DNA from: Candidatus Bathyarchaeia archaeon
GTDB lineage: Archaea > Thermoproteota > Bathyarchaeia > Bathyarchaeales > Bathycorpusculaceae
DNA length: 64,000 nucleotides
NCBI GenBank assembly: GCA_041447175.1
Contig: CP166960.1
Span: 319,265 to 383,264, forward strand
Reading direction: 5' to 3'
A model generated the notes under the pieces. The model ran no database searches and was not told where the DNA came from. It saw only the letters and a program-made list of their open reading frames with translations. The translations under genes were made by a program, and so were the position numbers. Of this stretch, positions 23,351 through 32,310 are shown one piece after another. Position 1 is the stretch's first letter; the number at the start of each line of letters is the position of its first letter.

Positions 23351-23399
23351 CTTTAGGTTTGGGCTGCGCTCCAAAGAATGTTACTTTCTTCTTTTCCCG

Positions 23400-23738
23400 T
23401 TAGAGTTGGACTAGTATGTCTTGGTTTTCGACTTTGACTTGGTAGGTTTGTTTGTCTTGGATTTTTGGGTGAAACGGTCCCACTTTTGGCGGCGAAACGA
23501 CCTTGCCTGTGGTTACGTCGAATTGGGCTCCATGGTTTGGGCAAGTAACAACGTTACCTTCCAGAGTGCCCCTTGAGAGGTCGCCGTTTTTATGTGTGCA
23601 TCGCGCTCCGAGCGCATAAAAGTTGCCCGCTACGTTTGCAACCAAAACCTCTTGCCCTTGAAGGGTGAACTTTTTCATTTCACCAACAGGAATTTCGGAT
23701 GTTTTAGCGACAATAATTTGCTCCAATACCTTCACCAA
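23400..23738 (-). CDS. Rieske [2Fe-2S] ferredoxin (NirD-like)
   Basis: A 112-residue soluble Rieske protein. Cys 47/His 49 (CTHK) and Cys 66/His 69 (CPNHG) are the cluster ligands, and GALGARCTHKNGDL and GAQFDVTTGKVV flank them as in nitrite-reductase small subunits and biphenyl-type ferredoxins. There is no signal or anchor, so it works in the cytoplasm as a single-electron carrier. Its partner oxygenase or reductase is not in the window; the divergent LLM-type gene (23869) is the nearest redox enzyme. Confidence 0.9.
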   Translation of the reverse strand: MVKVLEQIIVAKTSEIPVGEMKKFTLQGQEVLVANVAGNFYALGARCTHKNGDLSRGTLEGNVVTCPNHGAQFDVTTGKVVSPPKVGPFHPKIQDKQTYQVKVENQDILVQL

Positions 23739-23868
23739 CTAATTCTCAACAAGTAGTATTTTATTTTGGTTTCTTAAAAACAGGTTGGTAATGGTGGTTT
23801 TGATAGTTTTCTGAACCTTGAGCTTGACCTTTGGGAAGAGCTATTATACTTGTGTGATAATTTGAGCC

Positions 23869-24840
23869 GTGAGCGTGAACGTTGCTTTGGGTTCGGCTAC
23901 CTTTGGTGTGTTTCTTCCTGCATACGCTTTTCAAAACCAAAACTTGAAGCCGTCCCAAACGCTGTTTAGCCGAATACTGGATGTTGTTTTGGAGTGTGAA
24001 CGGTTAGGCTACGATTCAGTTTGGCTTGACGACCACCTCATGTACCGCAACAACCCCCTGCTTGAATGCTGGACCACCCTCTCAGCGATAGCCGCCGCCA
24101 CTAACCACCTCAGGCTGGGCACAATGGTTACCTGCAACGGCTTTCGCAACCCCGCTCTGCTAGCAAAGATGGCAGCAACCGTAGACGTAATCTCGGGCGG
24201 AAGGCTTGACTTCGGTGTCGGCGCAGGTGTCCAGCAGCAAGAACACGAAGCCTACGGGTTCGCCTTCCCTACGACACCTCAACGTGTGGAACGGCTCGCT
24301 GAAACGCTGGAAATAGTTAAAGCCTTGTGGACTAAACCCGAAGTTACATTCGTGGGCAAGCATTTTCAGGTTGCGAACGCTGTGTGTGAACCCAAACCCT
24401 TGCAAATGCCCCATCCCCGCATCATTGTAGGTGGAGGTGGAGAAAAATATACGCTCAAAGTCACTGCCAAGTATGCTGACCGCTTAGACTTCGGCTACCA
24501 GCCCCTTGACCTGTACAAACATAAACTGCACGTTTTGGAAGCTTACTGCCAAGCCTTAGGCAGAAGCTTTGTTTCCTTAGAGAAATCATGCTGGCCCACT
24601 GGTCAGATAATCCTTTGCTCAAACCAAACTGAGCTTGACCACAAACTCCAAAAACTAATGCCTGACGGTGTAAGTCGTAAGGCTTTTGAGAAATTCAGCT
24701 ACGTTGGTACACCAGGTGGGGTTGGAGCTATGTTGCAGCCATACTTGGATTTGGGCGTAACGCATTTCATGTTGTTTTTCGGGGACTTGCCTGATTTGGG
24801 CAGTCTACGGCTTTTCGCGGAATCCGTTTCCGAAACTTAG
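23869..24840 (+). CDS. Luciferase-like (LLM) F420/FMN-dependent oxidoreductase
   Basis: A 323-residue TIM-barrel protein of the bacterial luciferase-like family, started at GTG 23869. FGVFLPAYAFQ at the beginning, ERLGYDSVWLDDHLMYRN, RLGTMVTCNGFRNPALLAKMAATVDVISGGRLDFGVGAG and HPRIIVGGGGEKYTLKVTAKYADRLDFG are typical of the group. In archaea the cofactor is usually F420, as in methylene-tetrahydromethanopterin reductase, but the substrate here cannot be read from sequence. Divergent from the Rieske gene with 130 bp between. Confidence 0.88.
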   Translation: MSVNVALGSATFGVFLPAYAFQNQNLKPSQTLFSRILDVVLECERLGYDSVWLDDHLMYRNNPLLECWTTLSAIAAATNHLRLGTMVTCNGFRNPALLAKMAATVDVISGGRLDFGVGAGVQQQEHEAYGFAFPTTPQRVERLAETLEIVKALWTKPEVTFVGKHFQVANAVCEPKPLQMPHPRIIVGGGGEKYTLKVTAKYADRLDFGYQPLDLYKHKLHVLEAYCQALGRSFVSLEKSCWPTGQIILCSNQTELDHKLQKLMPDGVSRKAFEKFSYVGTPGGVGAMLQPYLDLGVTHFMLFFGDLPDLGSLRLFAESVSET

Positions 24841-24895
24841 CTTGTTTCCTCCGTATGGTCTATCCTTTTAAGCTTGAACAAGAACTACTTTCAGC

Positions 24896-25753
24896 GTGCC
24901 TGTGATGTTCTCGGCTGAAAAACCCCTTAACAAAGCTCTCTATATCTTTGGAGTAGCTGTGATTTTCGTGGCGGTTTATCTTCAATATTTTGTTCCATTG
25001 GGGCAAATCTCGGGTTACTTGGTAGTGTATGGCATACCCATTTTGGTTGTCAGTTTAATTTTTGGCAAACCGCTCCTGTCTAAAGCCGCCAAAAACAATC
25101 GGTTTGCCTTAAAAAACGGCTTGGGACTTTTTGGTGCCTTAACTTTGCTGGGATTTGTTTTCTCGGTTATTGCTATGACAATTATTATGCAGTTTAACCC
25201 CAATGCTCTTGACTTGCTTAGCAAACCTAACCCTGTGCTTGAAGTTACCCCCACTGAAGCTTGGGTTCTGATTGCAGTTTCCCTGCTCGTGGTGGGTCCA
25301 GCTGAGGAATACCTGTTTCGCGGCTTCATGTACGGCGGGCTTCTTAGCATCTTTAAGGGCAAACACTGGCTCCCTCTCGCAATCTTATCAAGCGTCATGT
25401 TTGCGGGTGTTCATGGTTATTACGCAGTCACCTACGAAGTTGCCAGTGTCATCCCCTTCATAACCCTCACCGCTTTCGGCGTTGCCATGGCGATAACTTA
25501 TTACTGGTCAGGCGGAAACCTCTTGGCGCCTGCAATCATACACGGTTTATACGATGCTACAGGCTTCTTGGGCGCAGCAACAAGCACGGAAGTAGGCTTA
25601 GCCGCCCGTTTCGCACTAATAGCAGTGGGTGCCATATTTGCAATTAACTACCTTGTACTCAAGAAAATCCGCATTGACCCCAACAAGTTCAAAGATGTTC
25701 CCGCCGAGTCCCCGCAACCAGTTGAGCCACAGAACCTGCCTGCCAACCCCTAA
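24896..25753 (+). CDS. CPBP-family intramembrane metalloprotease
   Basis: A 285-residue protein with about eight membrane helices (GTG 24896, or ATG 24905). The catalytic set of the CPBP/Rce1 family is present: Glu 137-Glu 138 with Arg 142 in GPAEEYLFRGF, His 173 in FAGVHGYY and His in AIIHGLYDATG. Such proteins cleave prenylated or other membrane peptides; some give immunity to bacteriocins. The C-terminus is a Pro/Glu-rich cytoplasmic tail. It converges with the methyltransferase gene (15-nt gap). Confidence 0.9.
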   Translation: MPVMFSAEKPLNKALYIFGVAVIFVAVYLQYFVPLGQISGYLVVYGIPILVVSLIFGKPLLSKAAKNNRFALKNGLGLFGALTLLGFVFSVIAMTIIMQFNPNALDLLSKPNPVLEVTPTEAWVLIAVSLLVVGPAEEYLFRGFMYGGLLSIFKGKHWLPLAILSSVMFAGVHGYYAVTYEVASVIPFITLTAFGVAMAITYYWSGGNLLAPAIIHGLYDATGFLGAATSTEVGLAARFALIAVGAIFAINYLVLKKIRIDPNKFKDVPAESPQPVEPQNLPANP

Positions 25754-25767
25754 AGTCGGAGCACATC

Positions 25768-26583
25768 CTATTTTTTGGCTATCCAGTAACTCATCTCTGG
25801 TCTGCAAACATGTTTATACACGGAAAAGACGGGGTTGTAAATCCATGAGCCCGTGAGGTAGTAGTCGGTTCTTTTGGCTGAGCTGAATTTTTCTTTTTTG
25901 AAGATTCCGGCGATTTTTTGGTGGTCCATCGAATGCTCTTTTTTGTGCCAGTAATCCGACAGTGTGTAGTCTAAGGTGGGTACTTTGAAGCCGACCATCT
26001 GGAAGTAGATGCTGTTAAGTATGGGATTGGAGTGGAAGTATACTGCTTTGATCAGTTCCGCCAGCATGGTGGGCTCCATCTTCCAGTAGTACGGGGATGC
26101 TTCATGGTCCAAGTATATGACGCCGCCCTGTTTCAAAAAGCCACAAAGCTGCCTTAGCGCCGCCTCGTAGTCAGGCAGATGATGCAGAACCGAGTAACAC
26201 GTTACTAAATCAAATTTTCCTGCCTCAAAACTCACATCCTCAATAGGAGCGTTAACCACCGCCAACTTCGCTGCATCCAAGTAAGTTCGATGCTTCTTTT
26301 TGAGAAGCTCACACATCTCCGCAGAAATATCCACAGCCGTTACCTCGTAACCCATGGTGAGCAGTTTTTCCGTCAAATTGCCTGTTCCCGCTCCAAAATC
26401 CAGTGCCCTTTTACCGTTGTTGACTACGAGGCTGCCTGCTTTTTGGAGGGTTCCTGTTATCCTTTTTTGTTCGTGTTTGCTGTAGACTTCGGGGTGAAAG
26501 AGCTCGTAGTAGGAGACTTCAACTTTATGTACGGCTCTGTTGGCTTCATGTATTTGCTGGCGCAGCGTTTGCGTGTCCGTCAC
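25768..26583 (-). CDS. Class I SAM-dependent methyltransferase
   Basis: A 271-residue protein. Motif I LDFGAGTGNLTEKLL (about residues 59-73), acidic end of strand 2 VTAVDISAEM, motif IV FDLVTCYSVLHHLPDYEAAL and post-motif GGVIYLDHEASPYYWKM place it among small-molecule or lipid methyltransferases of the UbiE/COQ5 type. The N-terminus EANRAVHKVEVSYYELFHPEVY and the C-terminal part with SDYWHKKEHSMDHQ may recognise the substrate, which is unknown. It is divergent from the next beta-propeller gene. Confidence 0.85.
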   Translation of the reverse strand: MTDTQTLRQQIHEANRAVHKVEVSYYELFHPEVYSKHEQKRITGTLQKAGSLVVNNGKRALDFGAGTGNLTEKLLTMGYEVTAVDISAEMCELLKKKHRTYLDAAKLAVVNAPIEDVSFEAGKFDLVTCYSVLHHLPDYEAALRQLCGFLKQGGVIYLDHEASPYYWKMEPTMLAELIKAVYFHSNPILNSIYFQMVGFKVPTLDYTLSDYWHKKEHSMDHQKIAGIFKKEKFSSAKRTDYYLTGSWIYNPVFSVYKHVCRPEMSYWIAKK

Positions 26584-26795
26584 GTTTCTTTTACCTTCAC
26601 GTTGCAGTTAGGTTCTCATCGTCTGGCAGACACATATAGGTTTTGTGTCCAACAAGCAATCCTCTTACGTTCAAAACAAGTAGCTTTTTTGGGTTTGGCT
26701 AACATTTTAACTTAACGTTAGTTCTATGGTATTAGGGGAAAGCTTCATTAACACTACCATACATCGTTCTGCACGCAAATTACGGAGAGAAAAGG

Positions 26796-29399
26796 ATGAA
26801 ACCTTTAACGAAAAGAACAGCGTTAGTTATACCTACGCTTCTGGCTTTGACACTCGTTTTCCCTATCGTTGCTTTTCCCATCGTCAACGCACATACACCT
26901 GCATGGCAAATCCCAACCTACGCCTACCTCACAGTGGCCCCTAACCCAATTGGGGTAGGTCAAACAACTGCAGTCATTTACTGGCTCGACGTACCTCCAC
27001 CAACCGCAGGTGGCAGTGGAGGAGACCGATGGCGCGACATAACAATCGACGTAGTCAAACCAGACGGAACAACCACAACTCTAGGTCCATTCGTTTCTGA
27101 CCCTGTTGGAAGCGGAGGAACCATATTCAACCCCGACCAAACTGGAGAATACACATTCACTGTGAACTTCCCCGGACAAACGCTTTCTCTGTATGGTCCC
27201 ACAGGTGAAATTGGCACAGCAAGCGACTATGTTAACGACACCTACCTTGCAAGCAGCGCAACTGCAAAACTCACAGTGCAGCAAACTGAAGTTCCTGGAC
27301 CCGCAAGTTATCCATTGCCGACTGGCTACTGGACACGCCCAATTGAAGGTCAAAACACCGCTTGGGCAGCCCTTGCCTCAAACTGGCTTGGCAGCCCACA
27401 AATCATGTTGCGTGTTCAACCCAACGGAGCAGCCCCCGAAACTAGCCACATAATGTGGAATGAACCCTTGATGTTCGGAGGCATCGTCGGCGGTAGCTAC
27501 GAGGTGTCCGCTGAAAACAGTTACTACCCCGGACCACAATACGAGTCAAAATTCGCTAACCCCATAATCATCAACGGCTACGTTTACTACTCCATTCCCC
27601 TTAGTGACCAAGTAAACGGCGCCGGAGTTGCTTGTGTTGACATACGCACTGGCGAACAAATGTGGGTACGTGAAGACATCACTCGCGTTACTTGTGGTCA
27701 ACTATACGACTATGAATCTCCTAACCAACACGGCATCATCGCAAACGGGTACCTGTGGGTAACTTCGGGAACCACCTGGTCCGCATACGACCCCTTAACT
27801 AACCTTTGGCTATTTGACCTCACAAATGTTCCTTCAGGCACACAAGTTTATGGTCCCAACGGCGAAATTCTAATTTACCAACTAAACTACGCCAAACGAT
27901 GGCTTGCCCTGTGGAACAACACCGCTGCACCTGATGAATTAGGAGGCACAAGCGGAACCAACTTCTGGCAATGGCGACCAGTCGGCAAAACCATCAACGC
28001 TAGCACCGCTTACACTTGGAACGTCACCATACCCGACCTGCCTGGTTCAGGTTCACCAGCTATACTAAGCGTTATCCCTGACAACATGGTTATCGGTAAA
28101 AGCACAACCCTACAAGGCGCAGGCTCAACCTCCAGCGGACTTTTCGGCACAGCAGACCCCTACACCCTCTGGGCAATCAGCCTTAAGCCTGAAACTCGCG
28201 GTCAACTGCTCTGGCTCAAAGACTACCCCGCCCCAGAAGGTAACTACACCGTTCTGGTCGGACCGGTAGACCCAGACACAGGCATCTTAACCATTGAATA
28301 CCGTGAAACTATGCAGTGGTTCGGCTACGACATAAATACGGGCAAAAAAGTTTGGGGCCCAACTGACCCTGAAAACGCGTGGAACTACTACAGCGGAACC
28401 AGTGGCGCCTTAACCTCAAACACCATCGCCTACGGTCACCTCTACACCTGTGGCTACGGTGGCGTACTTTACTGCTATGACACCGCAACAGGTAATCTGC
28501 TCTGGACCTACGGTAACGGCGGCGAAGGCAACAGCACAAACAGTGGCCTCAATACAGTATACGGCAACTATCCTCTGCTTATCGGTGCAGTTGCTGACGG
28601 CAAAATCTACCTCTTCACCAGCGAACACTCCCCCAACACACCCCTCTACGAAGGCGCGCTGGTACGCTGCGTTGACGCAAATGATGGCTCCGAAGTCTGG
28701 ACACTGGACGGCTGGGGACATACAAACACGATGGCAGTTGCAGATGGATACCTAATTTTCTACAACCTATATGACAGTCAAATCTACTCCGTTGGCAAAG
28801 GACCTAGCGCCACAACCGTCTCTGCACCCCAAACCGTTGTACCCTTAGGCACATGCGTCATGATCACAGGCACAGTCACCGACCAATCCGAAGGAGCAAA
28901 AGGTACCCCCGCAATCTCTGATGCATGCATGAGCGATTGGATGGCATACCTCTACATGCAGAAGCCAAAACCCGACGCGGCTGGAGTAGAAGTCTACCTA
29001 ACAGCCCTTGACTCAAACGGCAACACCCAAGAAATCGGCACTGCATGCAGTGACTCAAACGGCAACTACGGCTTAATGTGGACGCCCCCAATCGAAGGAC
29101 AATACAAAATAATTGCCACATTCGAAGGAACCAACGCCTACGGAGGCTCAGACGCAACCACCTACATGGGCGTCGGACCTGCTGCAGCTCCCTCGGTTGT
29201 TACACCAACACCCGGCGCTACTGCCACACCAATTCAGACTGCAACACCCACAACAACCGCACCAACTTCCCCATCACCCTCCGTTGCTCCTCCACCAACC
29301 CAAAACCCAGCAACTGAAACCTATCTGACCTGCGTCGTTGTAGCGGTAATAGTCCTTGCAGTCGTCGCAGTGGCTTTGGTTATCCGCAGACGAAAATAA
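26796..29399 (+). CDS. Large surface PQQ-like beta-propeller protein (867 aa)
   Basis: ACGGAGAGAAAAGG directly precedes ATG 26796. A signal peptide (TALVIPTLLALTLVFPIVAFPIVNA) leads into the same beta domain as in the 10038 gene (AYLTVAPNPIGVGQTTAVIYW), then PxPTGYWTRPI and an irregular propeller (ACVDIRTGEQMW, YCYDTATGNLLWTY, RCVDANDGSEVWTL). An Ig-like module (about 690-800) precedes a Thr/Pro/Ser stalk, a membrane helix and IRRRK. It is the full-length paralogue of 10038-12575; the two share the order and spacing of domains and probably the same job on the surface. Confidence 0.87.
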   Translation: MKPLTKRTALVIPTLLALTLVFPIVAFPIVNAHTPAWQIPTYAYLTVAPNPIGVGQTTAVIYWLDVPPPTAGGSGGDRWRDITIDVVKPDGTTTTLGPFVSDPVGSGGTIFNPDQTGEYTFTVNFPGQTLSLYGPTGEIGTASDYVNDTYLASSATAKLTVQQTEVPGPASYPLPTGYWTRPIEGQNTAWAALASNWLGSPQIMLRVQPNGAAPETSHIMWNEPLMFGGIVGGSYEVSAENSYYPGPQYESKFANPIIINGYVYYSIPLSDQVNGAGVACVDIRTGEQMWVREDITRVTCGQLYDYESPNQHGIIANGYLWVTSGTTWSAYDPLTNLWLFDLTNVPSGTQVYGPNGEILIYQLNYAKRWLALWNNTAAPDELGGTSGTNFWQWRPVGKTINASTAYTWNVTIPDLPGSGSPAILSVIPDNMVIGKSTTLQGAGSTSSGLFGTADPYTLWAISLKPETRGQLLWLKDYPAPEGNYTVLVGPVDPDTGILTIEYRETMQWFGYDINTGKKVWGPTDPENAWNYYSGTSGALTSNTIAYGHLYTCGYGGVLYCYDTATGNLLWTYGNGGEGNSTNSGLNTVYGNYPLLIGAVADGKIYLFTSEHSPNTPLYEGALVRCVDANDGSEVWTLDGWGHTNTMAVADGYLIFYNLYDSQIYSVGKGPSATTVSAPQTVVPLGTCVMITGTVTDQSEGAKGTPAISDACMSDWMAYLYMQKPKPDAAGVEVYLTALDSNGNTQEIGTACSDSNGNYGLMWTPPIEGQYKIIATFEGTNAYGGSDATTYMGVGPAAAPSVVTPTPGATATPIQTATPTTTAPTSPSPSVAPPPTQNPATETYLTCVVVAVIVLAVVAVALVIRRRK

Positions 29400-29414
29400 A
29401 TCGAAAAATAAACC

Positions 29415-29437
29415 GAAGAAGCCCCTCTTCTTTTTTT
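29415..29437 (+). terminator. Hairpin plus T7 terminator
   Basis: GAAGA (29415-29419) pairs with TCTTC (29426-29430) around AGCCCC and is followed by seven T, 16 nt after the stop of the 867-aa gene. Confidence 0.55.
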
Positions 29438-29445
29438 ATTTTTGT

Positions 29446-30106
29446 CCTACAAATTGTGACGTACCTGTTGTTTTAAGGCAAGTAGCAGCTGACGTCTATC
29501 AGCGTTTTTATTATATAACCCTCCTGTTTTTATGCAATGTTTTGTTTTCTTTGGGATATGTTCAAAAAGGTCGCTTTTTTTGGTGTTAACTGTTTGTTTT
29601 TCGAAAACCTTATTAGGTTACCTTCTCCATATGCCTTTCGCGAAAATTAGGAGAGGAATTTAAAGAATGAAACCCACTTTAAGAATTGGGGCTGATTTGT
29701 TGAGGCTTTTTTGGTTTTTAGGGTAAGCGTTTTTCTGGTAATATGTACCTGAGCAATCGCCAAAATCGCCCCATACTTCCTTTTTGGAAGCCTCTTTCGA
29801 ATGTTCATTTACTTGAGTGGATTGTTTAGCCTAAAACATACAGTTTAAATGTGTTCGAATTCTGAGTGGTTTTCGGATTTTTCCTTTTACATATTGCCTT
29901 ATTAGGTCTTTTAAGGAAACACGAAGGCATAGTTGCGGTTCCGCTACCGTCCGTTTGTGTTATGATCAAAATACTTCGGGTACCTATGTTACCTTTATTT
30001 GAAAGTGATGCGTTAAGTCCTAAATATTTTTTGTTTAGATTCTGAATAGTTGAGAAAGTTTTTATTATTATGCTGAAGTAGTGTGCTGAGGAAGGGGCAA
30101 GACAGC
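29446..30106 (+). other. Intergenic region before the glycan cluster
   Basis: No convincing gene in about 660 nt. A 19-codon frame at 29667-29726 has a good ribosome site (GGAGAGG) and begins MKP like the beta-propeller signal peptides, so it may be a relic of another such gene. At 29865-30045 both strands have short hydrophobic open frames with no supporting signals. A TATA box for the cluster is likely at 30021-30029 (TAAATATTT), giving a start near 30050. Confidence 0.4.
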
Positions 30107-30574
30107 TTGTTAAACAAACGCACACTAAAAACTGCAAGCATAAACAGCAATCAACAAAACAACGCCACACACCCAAACACCCCAATCCAAAAAAACCAGT
30201 CTGGTATCCCCCAAACACTGTCTATCCCCAAACTAACACAAATCAAAAAACTCGCCCTTCGACGTGGCTTATGGTACCGAACCCTAAATCGTCTAGAGAG
30301 AGGCATAATTGACTTGACCGTTCAATTCGTCAGCAACATAAGAAGCGCAAAACTGGCCCAAGCATTGACGGCAGTAGTGAACAAACTAAAGCTATCAACC
30401 GAAAGCATCCTATCAAAAACAGTCAAAACCTACGGCTTCTCTCAAACCCAAAAAATAAGCACCATAGCTCAAAGTTGGGGAAACACCCATGCAATCCAGT
30501 GGCTTAATGACTTCAATTTTGCACGGTACCTCTCTATCATTCACTTAAATGGCGTTGGCGTCTACAAAACATGA
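30107..30574 (+). CDS. Unknown protein heading the heptose/glycan operon, 155 aa
   Basis: The frame opens at GTG 30083, but TTG 30107 has AGGAAGGGG (30089-30097) at good distance and is preferred. The first 45 residues are Asn/Gln/Thr/Pro-rich and disordered. The rest is a helical basic domain (LALRRGLWYRTLNRLERGIIDLTVQFVSNIRSAKLAQALT...) ending in WGNTHAIQWLNDFNFARYLSII. There is no membrane helix or Cys motif. Its stop overlaps the heptose kinase start by 4 nt, so it belongs to the operon. I recall similar helical proteins only as archaeal hypotheticals; no function is proposed. Confidence 0.65.
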   Translation: MLNKRTLKTASINSNQQNNATHPNTPIQKNQSGIPQTLSIPKLTQIKKLALRRGLWYRTLNRLERGIIDLTVQFVSNIRSAKLAQALTAVVNKLKLSTESILSKTVKTYGFSQTQKISTIAQSWGNTHAIQWLNDFNFARYLSIIHLNGVGVYKT

Positions 30575-31554
30575 TTGTTAGCAAGACTCCTTTACGGCTC
30601 ACTTTAGGTGGAGGAGGTACAGACCTCCCCTCATACAGCTCTAAATACGGCGGCTTTGTTGTCACCTCCGCTTTAGACAAATACATTTACTTAGTAGTAA
30701 ACCGCAGATTTGAAAAACCAATCCGAGCCAGCTACTCCATAACCGAAATTGTTCACCCCATCGATAACATTCAACATCCCGTGATAAGGGAATCCTTACG
30801 GCTGCTCAATCTAACAAGCAACATCGAATTAATCTCCATTGCCGAGGTCCCATCAAAAACAGGTTTAGGCTCTTCAAGCTGCTTCACCGTTGGACTACTA
30901 CACGCACTGCATACATACAAAGATGAGCAGATGCCTCGTCAAGCACTCGCCGAAGAAGCCTGCCGCGTTCAAATGGACATTCTCCAAGAACCCTGCGGCT
31001 ACCAAGACACATTCATCGCAGCGTTCGGCGGGTTTGTTTGTCTGGACATCCAAAGGGATGGTCAAGTAAAAGTTACCAACCTAAAAATCCCAGACGAAGC
31101 AGTTCGCGAGCTTGAACATAACCTAGTTTTCTTCTACACCGGAATTGAACGAAGCTCCTTGTCGGTTCTGAATGACCAAGCTACAAACGTAAAACAAGAT
31201 GGGTCCAAAGCCCTCGATGCCATGCACATTATCAAAGACATCGGCTACAAAGTTAAACACGCATTAGAAACGGGAAACTTAAACGAGTTTGGTAAACTAC
31301 AAAACGAGCACTGGCAGGTAAAGAAGGCAACTTCCCCCATAATTTCAAACAAAACAATAGACCACTGGTACGAAGTTGGACTCAAAGCGGGTGCTCTAGG
31401 CGGCAAAATCATGGGTGCAGGCGGTGGAGGGTTTCTCATGTTCTACTGTGAAAATGGACGAACAAAACTGCGCAAAGCAATGGCAAAAGAAGGTTTGCGG
31501 GAAATAGCATTCGGTTTTGAACCCGATGGATCAAAAATCTCTCTTCATCTGTAG
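30571..31554 (+). CDS. hddA: GHMP kinase, D-glycero-D-manno-heptose 7-phosphate kinase type
   Basis: A 327-residue GHMP-superfamily kinase. Residues 1-20 (IVSKTPLRLTLGGGGTDLP) and the ATP loop PSKTGLGSSSC (94-104) are those of HddA-like sugar kinases, and GGKIMGAGGGGF is GHMP motif 3. HddA phosphorylates D-glycero-D-manno-heptose 7-phosphate at C1 to the alpha-1,7-bisphosphate. The neighbours GmhA, GmhB and a nucleotidyltransferase supply the other steps of GDP-heptose synthesis known from S-layer glycosylation in Aneurinibacillus. A fucose/mannose kinase role is the alternative but is disfavoured by context. Confidence 0.88.
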   Translation: MIVSKTPLRLTLGGGGTDLPSYSSKYGGFVVTSALDKYIYLVVNRRFEKPIRASYSITEIVHPIDNIQHPVIRESLRLLNLTSNIELISIAEVPSKTGLGSSSCFTVGLLHALHTYKDEQMPRQALAEEACRVQMDILQEPCGYQDTFIAAFGGFVCLDIQRDGQVKVTNLKIPDEAVRELEHNLVFFYTGIERSSLSVLNDQATNVKQDGSKALDAMHIIKDIGYKVKHALETGNLNEFGKLQNEHWQVKKATSPIISNKTIDHWYEVGLKAGALGGKIMGAGGGGFLMFYCENGRTKLRKAMAKEGLREIAFGFEPDGSKISLHL

Positions 31555-31562
31555 GCGAAAAA

Positions 31563-32165
31563 ATGGATACCCCTTTCTTCATTAAAGAATACCTGCAAGA
31601 GCTCCAAACCGTAGTCCAAACCGTTTCCCAAGATGATATCCAACAAGCTGTGAAGCTGCTTTTTGATGCTTGGCAGGGCGACAAACAGGTCTTCGTGGCT
31701 GGTAACGGAGGTTCAGCTTCTTCAGCTACTCACCTCACTTGCGACTTAGCAAAGTTCACTGCGGTTGAAGGCAAAAAACGTTTTCGAACAGTTTGCCTAA
31801 ACGATAACATCCCGCTGGTTTCCGCCCTCACCAACGATTTAGGCTGGGACAACGTATATGTCGAGCAGCTGAAGAACTTGATGAACAAAGGCGACGTTTT
31901 AATCGTCCTAAGTGTTCACGGGGGTTCTGGCTCGGACCAGGCAGGAATATGGTCACAGAACTTGCTGAAGGCAGCAAAATTTGTCCAGAGTAACGGCGGT
32001 AAAGTGCTTGGTTTAGCAGGTTTTGATGGTGGCGCGCTGAAACAAGTAGCTGACGCCTGCATTGTGGTGCCCGTGAATTCCACTCCTCAAGTTGAAGGTT
32101 TCCATGTTGTGCTGTCGCATTTGCTGTGTGCTGGTCTTCGTCAATCCATAACAGAAAGTGGATAA
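31563..32165 (+). CDS. gmhA: Sedoheptulose 7-phosphate isomerase GmhA
   Basis: A 200-residue SIS-domain protein. VFVAGNGGSASSATHLTCDLAKF (44-65) is the GmhA/DiaA core with the metal- and phosphate-binding residues, LIVLSVHGGSGSD replaces the more usual SxSGNSxN loop, and EGFHVVLSHLLC at the end holds the second His set. It converts sedoheptulose 7-phosphate to D-glycero-D-manno-heptose 7-phosphate, the substrate of the preceding kinase. 8 nt after hddA. Confidence 0.9.
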   Translation: MDTPFFIKEYLQELQTVVQTVSQDDIQQAVKLLFDAWQGDKQVFVAGNGGSASSATHLTCDLAKFTAVEGKKRFRTVCLNDNIPLVSALTNDLGWDNVYVEQLKNLMNKGDVLIVLSVHGGSGSDQAGIWSQNLLKAAKFVQSNGGKVLGLAGFDGGALKQVADACIVVPVNSTPQVEGFHVVLSHLLCAGLRQSITESG

Positions 32166-32166
32166 C

Positions 32167-32310
32167 GTGAAGCGTATCATCGTTTGGATTGACAGCAAGG
32201 ATGATGTTGTTGAGCAAGTTGGCAAATCGCTCAAGACTCTCCTCTCCAGTCTTGAACTCAAATACAAAATCGTTGACATCGGCGAAATCGTAGAGAAAGA
32301 AAGCGAATGA
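32167..32310 (+). CDS. Micro-protein between gmhA and gmhB, 47 aa
   Basis: GTG 32167 follows the gmhA stop by one base, and the TGA (32308-32310) overlaps the gmhB ATG as ATGA, so the frame fits tightly in the operon. The product has a strand KRIIVWIDS, an amphipathic helix DDVVEQVGKSLKTLLSSL and a second strand KYKIVDIGEIV, a compact beta-alpha-beta unit ending in acidic residues. Tight coupling suggests it acts with GmhA or GmhB, perhaps as a small subunit. I do not recognise it. Confidence 0.65.
   Translation: MKRIIVWIDSKDDVVEQVGKSLKTLLSSLELKYKIVDIGEIVEKESE

Noticed and set aside
26978..29328. Many long frames opposite and beside the beta-propeller genes
   Set aside because: They are shadows caused by the G/C-rich third positions and repeats in these genes; none has a start signal or domain.
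29667..29726. 19-codon frame with good ribosome site (MKP...)
   Set aside because: Too short to be a known protein type; mentioned only as a possible relic of a signal-peptide gene.
29826..30218. Minus-strand 130-codon frame in the region before the glycan cluster
   Set aside because: It overlaps the 5' part of the operon's first gene, has no ribosome site and no recognisable protein pattern.
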